Shown piece after piece: positions 36,428 to 49,776 of a stretch of DNA of 64,000 nucleotides. The notes below the pieces were generated by a model. It ran no database searches. It saw only the letters and a list, made by a program, of their open reading frames with translations, and was not told the DNA's origin. Source of the DNA: Streptomyces nymphaeiformis. GTDB lineage: Bacteria > Actinomycetota > Actinomycetes > Streptomycetales > Streptomycetaceae. The stretch is from the NCBI RefSeq assembly GCF_014203895.1, contig NZ_JACHJY010000001.1, positions 1,054,001-1,118,000 of the forward strand. Reading direction: 5' to 3'. The position numbers were made by a program, and so were the translations under genes. Numbering within the stretch: position 1 is the stretch's first letter; every line of letters begins with the position of its first letter.

Positions 36428-36443
36428 GTAACCTGCACGAAAT
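36428..36443 (+). promoter_or_regulatory. GlnR-type half box upstream of gltB
   Basis: GTAAC-CTGCAC-GAAAT matches the a-site and four of five b-site bases of the GlnR consensus, with the right spacer, 62 bases before the gltB ATG. The second pair is missing. Confidence 0.4.
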
Positions 36444-36505
36444 TTCGCGGAGGGCCAACGTCGTCCCTCGGCAGCTCCATTGCCACGACGACGACGGGAG
36501 AGCCG

Positions 36506-41060
<4,555 letters not shown>

Positions 41061-41068
<8 letters not shown>

Positions 41069-42521
41069 CCCCAAGGGCTTCCTGACCACCGGGCGCGAAG
41101 TCGCCCAGACCCGGCCGGTGGAAGAGCGCGTCAGGGACTGGAACGAGGTCTACGTCCCCGGCTCCCTGCTCCCGATCATCAGCAAGCAGGCCGGCCGCTG
41201 CATGGACTGCGGCATCCCGTTCTGCCACAACGGCTGCCCCCTCGGGAACCTGATCCCCGAGTGGAACGACTACGCCTACCGCGAGGACTGGTCGGCGGCG
41301 CAGGAGCGCCTGCACGCCACCAACAACTTCCCGGAGTTCACCGGCCGCCTGTGCCCGGCTCCCTGCGAGTCGGCGTGCGTGCTCGGCATCAACCAGCCGG
41401 CCGTCACCATCAAGAACGTCGAAGTCTCCATCATCGACAAGGCCTGGGACGCCAACGACGTCAAGCCGCAGGCGCCCGACCGCCTCTCCGGCAAGACCGT
41501 CGCCGTCATCGGCTCGGGCCCGGCCGGTCTCGCCGCCGCCCAGCAGCTGACCAGGGCCGGCCACACGGTCGCCGTCTACGAGCGGGCCGACCGCATCGGC
41601 GGTCTCCTCCGGTACGGCATCCCCGAGTTCAAGATGGAGAAGCGGCACATCAACCGCCGCATCGAGCAGATGCGCGCGGAGGGCACCAAGTTCCGCACGG
41701 GCGTCGAGATCGGCCGCGACATGCCGGCGACGGCGCTGCGCAACCGGTACGACGCGGTCGTCATCGCCGCCGGCGCCACCACCGCCCGCGACCTGCCCGT
41801 CCCGGGCCGCGAGCTGAACGGCATCCACCAGGCGATGGAGTACCTGCCGCTCGCCAACAAGGTCGTCGAGGGCGACTTCGTGGCCCCGCCGATCACCGCC
41901 GAGGGCAAGCACGTCGTCGTCATCGGCGGCGGCGACACCGGCGCCGACTGCGTCGGCACGGCGCACCGCCAGGGCGCGGCCTCGGTCACGCAGCTGGAGA
42001 TCATGCCGAAGCCGGGCGACGAGCGGAACGCCGGCCAGCCCTGGCCGACCTTCCCCATGCTCTACAAGGTCACCTCGGCGCACGAGGAGGGCGGCGAGCG
42101 GGTCTACTCCGTCTCCACCACCCACTTCGAGGGCGACGAGGACGGCAACGTCCAGTTCCTCCACCTCATCGAGGTCGAGTTCGTCGACGGCAAGCTGACC
42201 CAGAAGCCGGGCACGGAGCGCAAGATCCCCGCCCAGCTGGTCACGCTCGCGATGGGCTTCACCGGCACGGACGTGGAGAACGGCCTGGTCGCGCAGTTCG
42301 GCCTGGACCTGGACGAGCGGGGCAACGTCGCCCGCGACGCCGACTTCGCCACCAACGTCGACGGCGTCTTCGTCGCCGGCGACGCCGGCCGCGGCCAGTC
42401 CCTCATCGTCTGGGCCATCGCCGAGGGCCGCTCCGCCGCCCGCGGCGTGGACCGCTACCTGACGGGCGCCAGCTCCCTGCCGGCCCCGATCCGCCCGACG
42501 GACCGCGCCCTGATGGTCTGA
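41061..42521 (+). CDS. gltD: Glutamate synthase (NADPH) small subunit
   Basis: Supplies electrons from NADPH to GltB. The 486-residue protein has an N-terminal pair of 4Fe-4S motifs ([17 protein letters not shown] and CPAPCESAC), an FAD site [13 protein letters not shown], an NADPH site [11 protein letters not shown] and the C-terminal [21 protein letters not shown] 41061 overlaps gltB by 8 bases, so translation is coupled. A terminator-like hairpin follows 45 bases after the stop. Confidence 0.96.
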
Positions 42522-42566
42522 CCGGCCCCCGAAGACGTCCCGTACAACGACGTACGGAACTGAGCG

Positions 42567-42609
42567 CAGCGCCCCCTGAATGTCCCCGACCGGACGCCTG
42601 GGGGCGCTG
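42567..42609 (+). terminator. gltD: Terminator-like hairpin after gltD
   Basis: Arms CAGCGCCCC (42567-42575) and GGGGCGCTG (42601-42609) with a 25-base loop, 45 bases after the gltD stop. It is weaker than the other terminators here because the loop is long. Confidence 0.5.
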
Positions 42610-42715
42610 TGGTGCGTGGTGTGCGGGTGCGCGAGGGTCCGTTCCGGCGGGGGCTGAGCGCGTTCGTCGTGCGGACTGCTTTCGCGGGCCCGTACTTCAC
42701 CTGATCTCCAGCCAG

Positions 42716-43980
42716 GAAGCCCGAGGCTTCAGCCCCAGGAGGAATGGCTTCCCTGGAGTGGAGCCGCGCAGCTGCGGAGTCCTCTTCGCCGTACCTGGAA
42801 GGGAAGCTGATATCCCGTCACCTGTCGTACTGGCGTGTTCTGCGTGAAGATTGTCGTGCAGGTGAAGTCGCTGCCTGTGTCCGCGTATGACACGGACGCG
42901 TTGGCGGCGACCCTGCGCGCCTGCAATCGGGGCGCAGGCGGCGGTGCGGGTGGTGAAGAAGGTGTGCGACGCCTACGCCGCCCTGAAGGGCAACATCAAG
43001 GCCGGGAACCTCGGCCGGGAGGGTTCGAAGCGCCGTCTGCGGGCGGAGTCGAAGCCGATCGTCTTCCGTGAGGACGCGGCGCAGCCGTTCGACGACCGGA
43101 TCCTGACGTGGAACCCCGACGCCCGTACCGTGCCGATCTGGACCGTGGCCGGGCGGCTCAAGCACCTCCCGTTCGTCTGCTCCGACGAGGCGATGGTGCT
43201 CCTGGTTTCCCGCAAGGGGGAGTCGGACCTGGTGCTGCGGGACGGCATGTTCTTCCTGATCGCCACCGTCGACCTGCCCGAGCCCGAGGTGTTCGAGCCG
43301 GACGGCTTCCTCGGCGTGGACCTGGGCATCGTCAACATCGCCACCACCAGCGACGGCGAGATCCTCGCCGGCCGCGCGCTGAACCGGTACCGGCAGCGCC
43401 ACCGTGACCTGCGGCGCAAGTTGCAGAAGAAGCTCACCAAGTCCGCCAAGCGGGCCCTGAAGCGTGTCCGTCGTCGGGAGGCGCGGCACGCCGCGAACAC
43501 CAACCACATCATCGCCAAACGGCTCGTCGCCACCGCTGAACGCACCTCGCGCGGGATCGCCCTGGAAGACCTCTCGGGCATCCGGCAGAGGGTCACGGCC
43601 AAGGAGGACCAGCGGGCACGACTGCACTCCTGGGCGTTCGCCCAGCTCGGCGGCTTCGTCGAGTACAAGGCACGTCGGGCGGGGGTGCCCGTGGTCTTCG
43701 TGGATCCGCGCAACACCTCCCGGCAGTGGTCGGAGTGCAAGCACACCCATCGCACGAACAGGGTGACCCAGGCACGGTTCGTGTGCCGGTCCTGCGGGGC
43801 CGTCCTGCACGCGGACCACAACGGCTCCCGCAACATCGCCCACCGGGGCGAGGCTGTGTGGAAGCGGGGCGCGGTCAACCGCCCCAGAACCGGCCCATGC
43901 TGATTCCGGACGCAGGGGACCACGCGACAGCCGGCCGTGCTCCACTTGCAAGCCCGGTCCCTCAGGGTCGAGTAGTTGAC
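42716..43980 (+). mobile_element. Decayed IS200/IS605-family (tnpB-only) element
   Basis: The element carries a tnpB-like pseudogene and no tnpA. A left-side hairpin GAAGCC-CGA-GGCTTC lies at 42716-42730. The right end has the typical end AAGCCCGGTCCCTCAGGGT ... GTAGTTGAC (to about 43980), a degraded form of the family's right-end hairpin. Borders are approximate because this family makes no target duplications. The gap 42522-42834 otherwise holds only the gltD terminator. It appears to have landed at the 5' end of the next small gene. Confidence 0.7.
42835..43903 (+). pseudogene. tnpB: TnpB transposon-associated nuclease, internally deleted and frameshifted
   Basis: The N-terminus VKIVVQVKSLPVSAYDTDALAATLRACN is in one frame. 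The rest (AQAAVRVVKKVCDAYAALKGN onward, to 43903) is in another. The junction is near 42930, and about 40 residues usual in TnpB are missing. The RuvC acidic residues remain: GVDLGIVNIAT, ALEDLSGIR and HADHNGSRNIA. In the zinc ribbon, the first Cys of the first pair is Trp (RQWSECKHTH), while CRSC is kept. TnpB is an RNA-guided nuclease in intact elements. With the frameshift this copy should not give a full protein. Confidence 0.75.
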
Positions 43981-44022
43981 GGGACGCTCCTCCCGGAAAA
44001 GACCGGCGACCATGCCGAACGG

Positions 44023-44226
44023 ATGCGGGAGATCCTGGCCGCGCACCAGAAGTACGCCGAGGGCATGCGGCGGCGCGCCGGGGCGGACGTGGCCGACGCG
44101 GGGGCGGACGAGGCGTGGGTGTACCCCCGGCTCACCCTGGCCTGGGCCGAGCGGTACTACACGGCCGAACGCGACCTGGCCGACGCGATGCTCGCGGACA
44201 TCGAGGAGTCGGAGGGGGAACAGTAG
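44023..44226 (+). CDS. Small helical protein, 5' end probably lost to the IS element
   Basis: The 67-residue frame (MREILAAHQKYAEGMRRRAG to EESEGEQ) is acidic and helical. It stops directly against the vWA gene (TAG then ATG, no gap). The reading frame continues upstream in frame to the IS right end (GTLLPEKTGDHAER), but no start codon or ribosome binding site is found before ATG 44023. The upstream residues look like native protein, so the insertion probably removed the true start. It may be the partner of the vWA protein. No family recognised. Confidence 0.5.
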   Translation: MREILAAHQKYAEGMRRRAGADVADAGADEAWVYPRLTLAWAERYYTAERDLADAMLADIEESEGEQ

Positions 44227-44946
44227 ATGGCACTGAGCCTGCGGAAGGTCGAGGAGATCGCGCCCGCCCTGGTGAGCCTCTACAAGGAGGCCGGGGCCTC
44301 GCTCGCGCGGCACGGGGTCAGCGGGCAGCGGGTCGCGGTCTACCTCGTCATCGACTACTCCGGATCCATGAAGCCGTACTACGCCAACGGCACCGTCCAG
44401 GCCCTCGCCGACCGGGTCCTCGGGCTCTCCGCGCACCTCGACGACGACGGGCGGGTGCCGGTGGTCTTCTTCTCCACCGACGTCGACGCGGAGACCGACA
44501 TCCGGCTCGACGACCACGCCGGCAGGATCGACCGGATCGTCGCCGGCCTCGGCCACATGGGGAAGACGAGCTACCACCTCGCCATGGACGCCGTCATCGA
44601 CCACTACCTGGACAGCGGCTCCGCCGCGCCCGCGCTCGTCGTCTTCCAGACCGACGGCGGGCCGATCAACAAGCTCGCCGCCGAGCGGTACGTCTGCAAG
44701 GCGGCCCGGCTGCCGATCTTCTGGCAGTTCATCGGCTTCGGCGACCCCGGCAGCCGCCAGTTCGAGTTCCTGCGCAGGCTCGACGAGCTGGACGTGCCGG
44801 CGAAGCGGCCCCTCGACAACGCCGGCTTCTTCCACGCGGGCCAGGACCCGAGCCGGGTCCCGGACGCCGAGCTGTACGACCGGCTCGTGTCCGAGTTCCC
44901 CGCCTGGCTCGCCGCGGCCCGGGCCCAGGGCGTCGTACGGTCATGA
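44227..44946 (+). CDS. TerF/TerY-like von Willebrand factor A protein
   Basis: The 239-residue protein is a cytoplasmic vWA domain with an intact MIDAS motif, VIDYSGSMKPYY (DxSxS). Further metal-site residues lie in GKTSYHLAMDAV and VVFQTDGG. It resembles TerY/TerF-type vWA proteins linked to tellurium-resistance and stress modules, but no ter genes lie nearby. The upstream small gene abuts it. Its likely role is metal-dependent protein binding; the partner is unknown. Confidence 0.82.
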   Translation: MALSLRKVEEIAPALVSLYKEAGASLARHGVSGQRVAVYLVIDYSGSMKPYYANGTVQALADRVLGLSAHLDDDGRVPVVFFSTDVDAETDIRLDDHAGRIDRIVAGLGHMGKTSYHLAMDAVIDHYLDSGSAAPALVVFQTDGGPINKLAAERYVCKAARLPIFWQFIGFGDPGSRQFEFLRRLDELDVPAKRPLDNAGFFHAGQDPSRVPDAELYDRLVSEFPAWLAAARAQGVVRS

Positions 44947-45016
44947 ACCCCGGCAGCTCTGAACGGGGGCGGGAATTCGCTGGCTCCCGGTCATGGGCGC
45001 GGGCGATCATGCGGCC

Positions 45017-45397
45017 ATGAGTTCTCTCGTACGCCACGTGACCATCGACTGCGCCGACGCCTACGCCCTGGCGAGCTTCTGGGCGGAGGTGCTCGACGCC
45101 AAGCTCGCCGACGACGACTTCCCCGGCGACCCGGAGGCCCTGGTCGACTCGCCCGGCGCCAACCTCCTCTTCATCCAGGTCCCGGAGCCGAAGGCGGTGA
45201 AGAACCGCATCCACCTCGACCTCCAGCCCCAGGACCGCACCCGCGACGAGGAGGTCGAGCGGCTGATCGCCCTCGGCGCCACCCTGGTCGACGACCGCCG
45301 GAACGCCGACGGCACCGGCTGGGCGACCATGGCGGACCCGGAGGGCAACGAGTTCTGCGTGGAGCGCAGCGGCGCCGAGCGCGCCGCGACCTCCTGA
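45017..45397 (+). CDS. VOC (glyoxalase-like) family protein
   Basis: The 126-residue protein has paired beta-alpha-beta-beta-beta modules: VRHVTIDCADAYALASFWAEVLDAKL at the start, NRIHLDLQPQDRTRDEEVERLIALGATLV in the middle and WATMADPEGNEFCVE near the end. His and Glu residues at the expected positions could bind a metal. The start ATG 45017 is chosen over an in-frame ATG 24 bases earlier, as it matches the domain start. Enzyme activity is unknown; such proteins include isomerases, resistance proteins and dioxygenases. Confidence 0.8.
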   Translation: MSSLVRHVTIDCADAYALASFWAEVLDAKLADDDFPGDPEALVDSPGANLLFIQVPEPKAVKNRIHLDLQPQDRTRDEEVERLIALGATLVDDRRNADGTGWATMADPEGNEFCVERSGAERAATS

Positions 45398-45459
45398 ACC
45401 GAGGGCGCCCCGGAGTAATCCGGACAGTGGTTGTCGGGTATCCGGTGTTTCCTGGACTC

Positions 45460-45978
45460 ATGGGAGACACCGGACACCCGACGACCACCTGGTCGGCCTT
45501 CGAGGCCGCCGAGCCCGAGCTCGCCGCGATCGTGCGGGAGCGCTTCGGGCAGTACACCCACCACACCCTCGCCACCGTGCGGAAGGACGGCTCGCCCCGC
45601 CTCAGCGGCATCGAGGCCGACTTCCGCCGCGGCGAGCTCTGGCTCGGCATGATGCCGAACTCCCGCAAGGCGCTCGACCTGCGCCGCGACCCCCGGTTCG
45701 CGCTGATGGCCAACCCCGGCCCCGGCACCGACATGGGCGGCGGGGACGTCCGGATCTCCGGCCGGGCGGTCGAGATCACCGACCGGGAGACCCTGGGCCG
45801 GTACGCGGCCGAGGCGGGCGCGCCGCAGCCCTTCCACCTCTTCCGGGTGGAGCCGACCGAGGTCGTACGGACCTGGGTGGACGGCGAGGAGATCGCGTTG
45901 CGCAGCTGGGCGCAGGGACGCCCGACGAAGACGCTCCGGCGCGGCAACGACGACGGCCCGCCCAGGCAGGAGGCCTGA
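45460..45978 (+). CDS. Pyridoxamine 5'-phosphate oxidase-family (flavin-binding) protein
   Basis: The 172-residue split-barrel protein has YTHHTLATVRKDGSPRLSGIEADFRRGELWLGMMPNSRKALDLRRDPRFALMAN, typical of actinobacterial FMN or F420 binding PPOX-like proteins. ATG 45460 gives the native-looking start; a longer frame begins upstream at 45427. It lies between the VOC gene and the TetR regulator on the same strand. Substrate unknown. Confidence 0.82.
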   Translation: MGDTGHPTTTWSAFEAAEPELAAIVRERFGQYTHHTLATVRKDGSPRLSGIEADFRRGELWLGMMPNSRKALDLRRDPRFALMANPGPGTDMGGGDVRISGRAVEITDRETLGRYAAEAGAPQPFHLFRVEPTEVVRTWVDGEEIALRSWAQGRPTKTLRRGNDDGPPRQEA

Positions 45979-46018
45979 CTCCTGGGTGGCACGGGCCGGG
46001 TGGGACCAGAATGGGCAC

Positions 46019-46690
46019 GTGCCGAACACAGCAAGCAAGAAGAAAAACCAGGTGAGCGGCGGGCCCGAGCGGCGCCGTGAACTCCTCGACACGGCGGCCG
46101 AGGTGTTCGCCGCCCAGGGGTACAACGCCACCACTGTCCGCAAGATCGCGGACGCCGCCGGGATGCTCGCCGGCAGCCTCTACTACCACTTCGACTCCAA
46201 GGAGTCGATGCTGGACGAGATCCTCTCCACCTTCCTGAACGAGCTGTGGGAGGGGTACGACGCCGTCCTCGACGCCGAGCTCGGACCCCGCGAGACCATC
46301 GAGGCCCTGGTCACCGAGTCCTTCCGGGAGATCGACCGGCACCGCGCCGCCGTCGCCATCTACCAGAAGGAGTCCCAGCACCTCGTCGACCAGGACCGCT
46401 TCGGCTACCTCGTCGACTCGCAGCGCAAGTTCGAGAAGGCCTGGCTGGGGACCCTGGAGCGGGGCGTCGCCGCCGGGGTCTTCCGCGCGGACCTCGACGT
46501 CCGGCTGACGTACCGCTTCGTCCGCGACACCGTCTGGGTCGCCGCGTCCTGGTACCGGCCGGGCGGACAGCACAGCCCGGAGGAGATCGCCCGCCAGTAC
46601 CTGTCGATGGTCCTGGACGGGATCGCCGTACGGGGTCCCGGGGCGTCCGGGGAGCCCGGGGAGCGGGGGGCCGGGGCGGGAAGGTCCTGA
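46019..46690 (+). CDS. TetR-family regulator, KstR2-like
   Basis: The 223-residue protein has an N-terminal HTH (RRRELLDTAAEVFAAQGYNATTVRKIADAAGMLAGSLYYHFDSKESMLDEIL) and a helical ligand domain (AIYQKESQHLVDQDRFGYLV, VYRFVRDTVW-like LTYRFVRDTVWVAASWYRPGG). These resemble the cholesterol-ring catabolism repressor KstR2 of mycobacteria. GTG 46019 is used; CAGAAT ends 6 bases upstream, so it may be leaderless. No steroid genes lie in the window, so targets are elsewhere or the resemblance is only of the family. Confidence 0.82.
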   Translation: MPNTASKKKNQVSGGPERRRELLDTAAEVFAAQGYNATTVRKIADAAGMLAGSLYYHFDSKESMLDEILSTFLNELWEGYDAVLDAELGPRETIEALVTESFREIDRHRAAVAIYQKESQHLVDQDRFGYLVDSQRKFEKAWLGTLERGVAAGVFRADLDVRLTYRFVRDTVWVAASWYRPGGQHSPEEIARQYLSMVLDGIAVRGPGASGEPGERGAGAGRS

Positions 46691-46704
46691 GGCGCACTAT
46701 TGTT

Positions 46705-46838
46705 CCGGTAGACATCCGGGACCTGTATCGCGCGTCCCGGGAGAGACAGCCGGGGCCCGTATCGCGTGCTCCGGGAGAGACAGCCGGGGCCCGTATCTCG
46801 TGTTCCGGGTAGAGACAGCCGGGGCCCGCATCGCGCAG
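46705..46838 (+). repeat. Four tandem ~34-bp units leading into a terminator
   Basis: Units at 46705-46736 (diverged), 46737-46770, 46771-46804 and 46805-46838 share CCGGGxGAGACAGCCGGGG then CCCGTATCxCGxG. The last unit supplies the left arm of the terminator at 46817-46853, so the left arm has been multiplied. The array lies just after the TetR gene. Confidence 0.75.
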
Positions 46839-46853
46839 GTGCGGGCCCCGGCT
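46817..46853 (+). terminator. Terminator after the TetR gene
   Basis: Perfect 14-bp stem AGCCGGGGCCCGCA / TGCGGGCCCCGGCT with a 9-base loop, 28 bases before the helicase ATG. Confidence 0.8.
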
Positions 46854-46881
46854 GTGCCGCGCACCGGCCAGGAAGGCACGA

Positions 46882-48633
46882 ATGACCCGCTCCGAACGTC
46901 CCCAGAGGCGAGGCCCCCGCACCGCCCAGGCGAAGTCCACGTCCCAGCCGAAGGGCCCCCGCGGTGGCCGTCGTCCCGCCGCGCCCCCGCCGCCGCAGGA
47001 GTTCACTCCGCCGGAGACGGTGACGCCCGCGCTGCCGTCCGTGGCCTCCTTCGAGGACCTGGACATGCCGGCCGCGCTGCTGCGGACGCTCACCGAGCAG
47101 GGCGTCACCGAGCCCTTCCCGATCCAGGCCGCGACCCTGCCGAACTCGATCGCCGGGCGCGACGTCCTCGGCCGGGGGCGCACCGGCTCCGGCAAGACCC
47201 TCGCCTTCGGGCTCGCGCTCCTCGCCCGTACCGCCGGCCGCCGCGCCGAGCCGACCGCGCCGCTCGCGCTGGTCCTGGTGCCGACCCGCGAGCTCGCGCA
47301 GCAGGTGACGGACGCGCTCACGCCGTACGCCTCCGCGCTGCGGCTGCGGATCACCACGGTCGTCGGCGGCATGTCGATCACCCGGCAGTCCTCGTCCCTG
47401 CGGCGCGGCGCCGAGGTCCTCATCGCCACGCCGGGCCGGCTCCACGACCTCATCGAGCGGGGCGACTGCCGGCTCGACCAGGTCGCCGTCACGGTCCTCG
47501 ACGAGGCCGACCAGATGGCCGACATGGGCTTCCTGCCGCAGGTGACGAAGCTGCTGAAGCAGGTCGAGCCGGACGGCCAGCGGCTGCTGTTCTCCGCGAC
47601 CCTCGACCGGAACATCGACAAGCTGGTCAAGATGTTCCTGGACGACCCGGTCGTGCACTCGGTCGACCCGTCGGCCGGCGCGGTGACCACGATGGAGCAC
47701 CACGTCCTGTACGTGATGGACGAGACCGACAAGAAGGCCGTCACGCTGCGGATCGCGGCCCGCGAGGGCCGGACGATCCTCTTCATGGACACCAAGCGGT
47801 CCGTGGACCGGATGGTCAAGCGGCTGCTGGCCAACGGCGTCCGGGCCTCCGGGCTGCACGGCGGCCGCTCGCAGCCGCAGCGCAACCGGACCCTGGACCA
47901 GTTCAAGACCGGCCAGGTCACCACGCTGGTCGCGACGAACGTGGCGGCGCGCGGCATCCACGTCGACGACCTCGACATGGTCGTGAACGTCGACCCGCCG
48001 ATCGACCACAAGGACTACCTGCACCGGGGCGGCCGCACGGCCCGTGCCGGCGAGTCCGGCAGCGTCTTCACGCTGGTCCTGCCCGAGCAGAAGCGGGACA
48101 TGGGCCGGCTGATGTCGAACGCGGGCATCAGCCCCCGGACGGCGCAGATCAAGTCGAGCGACGAGGAGCTCGCCGAGCTCACCGGCGCCCGGGAGCCCTC
48201 GGGCGTCCCCGTCGTCATCGAGACGCCGCAGCCGACCCCGGCGCGCAAGCCGGCGGCGGCCGGCGGCGGCACGGGCGGCGGCCGTCGCCGTCGCCGTCCG
48301 TCCGGTTCCGGTGGCGGTGGTACGGGCACGGCCGCACCGGCCGCGGGCCGCGCCCCCGGCACGTCCGGCGGCCGCGGGTCCGGCACCCCCACCGGAAACC
48401 GGACCTCCGGCACCACGACGGGCACGGGCCGGGGCGCCGCCGGCACGGGCGGCTCCGGACGGGCGGCGGCCGGTTCGGGGCGCGGCTCCGGCACCGGCCG
48501 GGGTTCCGGCGCGGGTGCCGGGCGCGGTGCGGCGGCGGGCGGCGGCCGGGGCGGGCGTCAGGCCCCGGGCACCAGCCGTTCGCGGAGCGCCGCGAGCTCG
48601 CGCAGCTCCAGGCCGAGGCCGACCGACACGTAA
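46882..48633 (+). CDS. DEAD-box RNA helicase with RG-rich tail
   Basis: The 583-residue protein has the helicase core between about residues 50 and 430: Q-motif region PFPIQAATLP, Walker A GRTGSGKT, PTRELA, TPGR, DEAD in VLDEADQM, SAT in FSATLD, and the C-terminal ARGIHVDDLD and HRGGRTARAG. The N-terminal ~45 residues are basic. The C-terminal ~130 residues are Gly/Arg/Ser/Thr repeats (GRGSGTGRGSGAGAGRG). ATG 46882 has AGGAAGG upstream. Its 3' end overlaps the convergent phosphatase gene by 76 bp. It likely remodels structured RNA. Confidence 0.92.
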   Translation: MTRSERPQRRGPRTAQAKSTSQPKGPRGGRRPAAPPPPQEFTPPETVTPALPSVASFEDLDMPAALLRTLTEQGVTEPFPIQAATLPNSIAGRDVLGRGRTGSGKTLAFGLALLARTAGRRAEPTAPLALVLVPTRELAQQVTDALTPYASALRLRITTVVGGMSITRQSSSLRRGAEVLIATPGRLHDLIERGDCRLDQVAVTVLDEADQMADMGFLPQVTKLLKQVEPDGQRLLFSATLDRNIDKLVKMFLDDPVVHSVDPSAGAVTTMEHHVLYVMDETDKKAVTLRIAAREGRTILFMDTKRSVDRMVKRLLANGVRASGLHGGRSQPQRNRTLDQFKTGQVTTLVATNVAARGIHVDDLDMVVNVDPPIDHKDYLHRGGRTARAGESGSVFTLVLPEQKRDMGRLMSNAGISPRTAQIKSSDEELAELTGAREPSGVPVVIETPQPTPARKPAAAGGGTGGGRRRRRPSGSGGGGTGTAAPAAGRAPGTSGGRGSGTPTGNRTSGTTTGTGRGAAGTGGSGRAAAGSGRGSGTGRGSGAGAGRGAAAGGGRGGRQAPGTSRSRSAASSRSSRPRPTDT

Positions 48634-49457
48634 CGGAAGAGGCTCCCGTAGGAGGTGCGGACCTGGTCGAGGGCGGTGTCCAGGTACTCGTCCCGCACCT
48701 CCTGGAGCGGCACGATCAGGTCCGGGTTCTGCATGAGCCCGCCCTGCTTGAGGCCCTCCCGCACGCGCGCGTCGTTCGCGGCGCGGAAGGTGTTGGAGGC
48801 CAGGTAGTCCGCGCGGGCGGAGGCCGCCGGCACTCCGAGCAGGGTGAGCAGGAGCCAGCTCGTCCAGCCGGTGCGGTCCTTGCCGGAGGTGCAGTGCAGG
48901 AGCAGCGGCCCCCGGCGGGGATCGGCCAGGTCCCGCAGGGTCGCCGCGAGGGCGGCCCGGTTGGCGGGGTCGGTGACGAAGGTGCGGTACACCTCGCGCA
49001 TGAAGGCGGCGGCCCGGTCGCCGCCGAGCATCTCCTCCTGCCGCACCGGGTCGCGGGAGGATATCGCGGCCATCAGCTGCCCGAAGAGGCCGTGGTCGGT
49101 GACGGGCCGGGCGACCGGGACCGGTCCCGCGGGCAGCCGGTCGGCGCCGTCGTAGCCGACCTCCAGCGGGATGCGCAGGTCGACCACGGTGCCGAGGCCG
49201 AGCCCGGAGAGGGCGGTGAGGTCGGCGTCGGTGAGCCTGGCGAGGTGGTCACCGCGGTAGGCCAGACCGTACCGGACCCGTGCGCCGTCGTAGGTGACGT
49301 ATCCGCCGAGGTCGCGGACGTTGACCGCGCCCTGGAGCGGGATCTGCCGGATCGTCGTGGCGGTCGCGGGGCGGGGGCGGGCGACGGCGGGCGGCGCGGC
49401 GCCGAGGAGGAGCGCGGCGCCGGTGGTGGCGAGCAGGGCGCGTCGGGACAGGGGCAT
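48558..49457 (-). CDS. Exported tyrosine/dual-specificity phosphatase
   Basis: The 299-residue protein starts with a Tat-like signal (SRRALLATTGAALLLGAAPPAVA), then NVRDLGGYVT, and the active-site loop HCTSGKDRTG, with Cys189 and Arg195 forming CX5R. This is the Y_phosphatase3 type, as in secreted bacterial phosphatases. ATG 49457 is followed 100 bases upstream by a palindrome. It is convergent with, and overlaps, the helicase gene. Its substrate, protein or phosphoinositide, cannot be told. Confidence 0.88.
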   Translation of the reverse strand: MPLSRRALLATTGAALLLGAAPPAVARPRPATATTIRQIPLQGAVNVRDLGGYVTYDGARVRYGLAYRGDHLARLTDADLTALSGLGLGTVVDLRIPLEVGYDGADRLPAGPVPVARPVTDHGLFGQLMAAISSRDPVRQEEMLGGDRAAAFMREVYRTFVTDPANRAALAATLRDLADPRRGPLLLHCTSGKDRTGWTSWLLLTLLGVPAASARADYLASNTFRAANDARVREGLKQGGLMQNPDLIVPLQEVRDEYLDTALDQVRTSYGSLFRYVSVGLGLELRELAALRERLVPGA

Positions 49458-49776
49458 GGCTGGGCTCCCTTACGGACTGACGGACGTACGGCCGGTGGCG
49501 GTACGGCAGACGGAGTCGGGTGGGACAGCCGTGGGCGGACGGGCCCGCGGGGCCGCTCTTCCATCTAACGTTAGTTAGGTGACGTGTCGGCGAGGAACGT
49601 AGCACCCGGAGGGGCCGAACGGGAGGGGTGTGCGGCGCCGGTGTGCGCGGAGGCCTGGGCGCCGTCGTCCGCGTCGTCCACGGGATCCGCACGTTGGGGA
49701 GGCTTCGGTTAACGTCCGGGGAATTGAAGGTAGTTGGGGTTCCCGACGGGGATCTACGCGCGTCATCATCGCAGTC
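49458..49776. other. Divergent intergenic region between phosphatase and RNase genes
   Basis: 319 bases without a convincing gene. It contains a perfect 10-bp palindrome CTAACGTTAG at 49565-49574 followed by a further TTAG, a possible operator for the phosphatase gene. I see nothing else. Confidence 0.6.

Larger units (their letters stand above)
36082..36505 (+). other. Non-coding 5' region of gltB
   Basis: About 424 bases separate the VIT terminator from gltB. I see no convincing ORF. It holds the candidate GlnR sites at 36190-36216 and 36428-36443, and the gltB ribosome binding site GGGAG near 36495. The length is more than a simple promoter needs. Confidence 0.7.
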
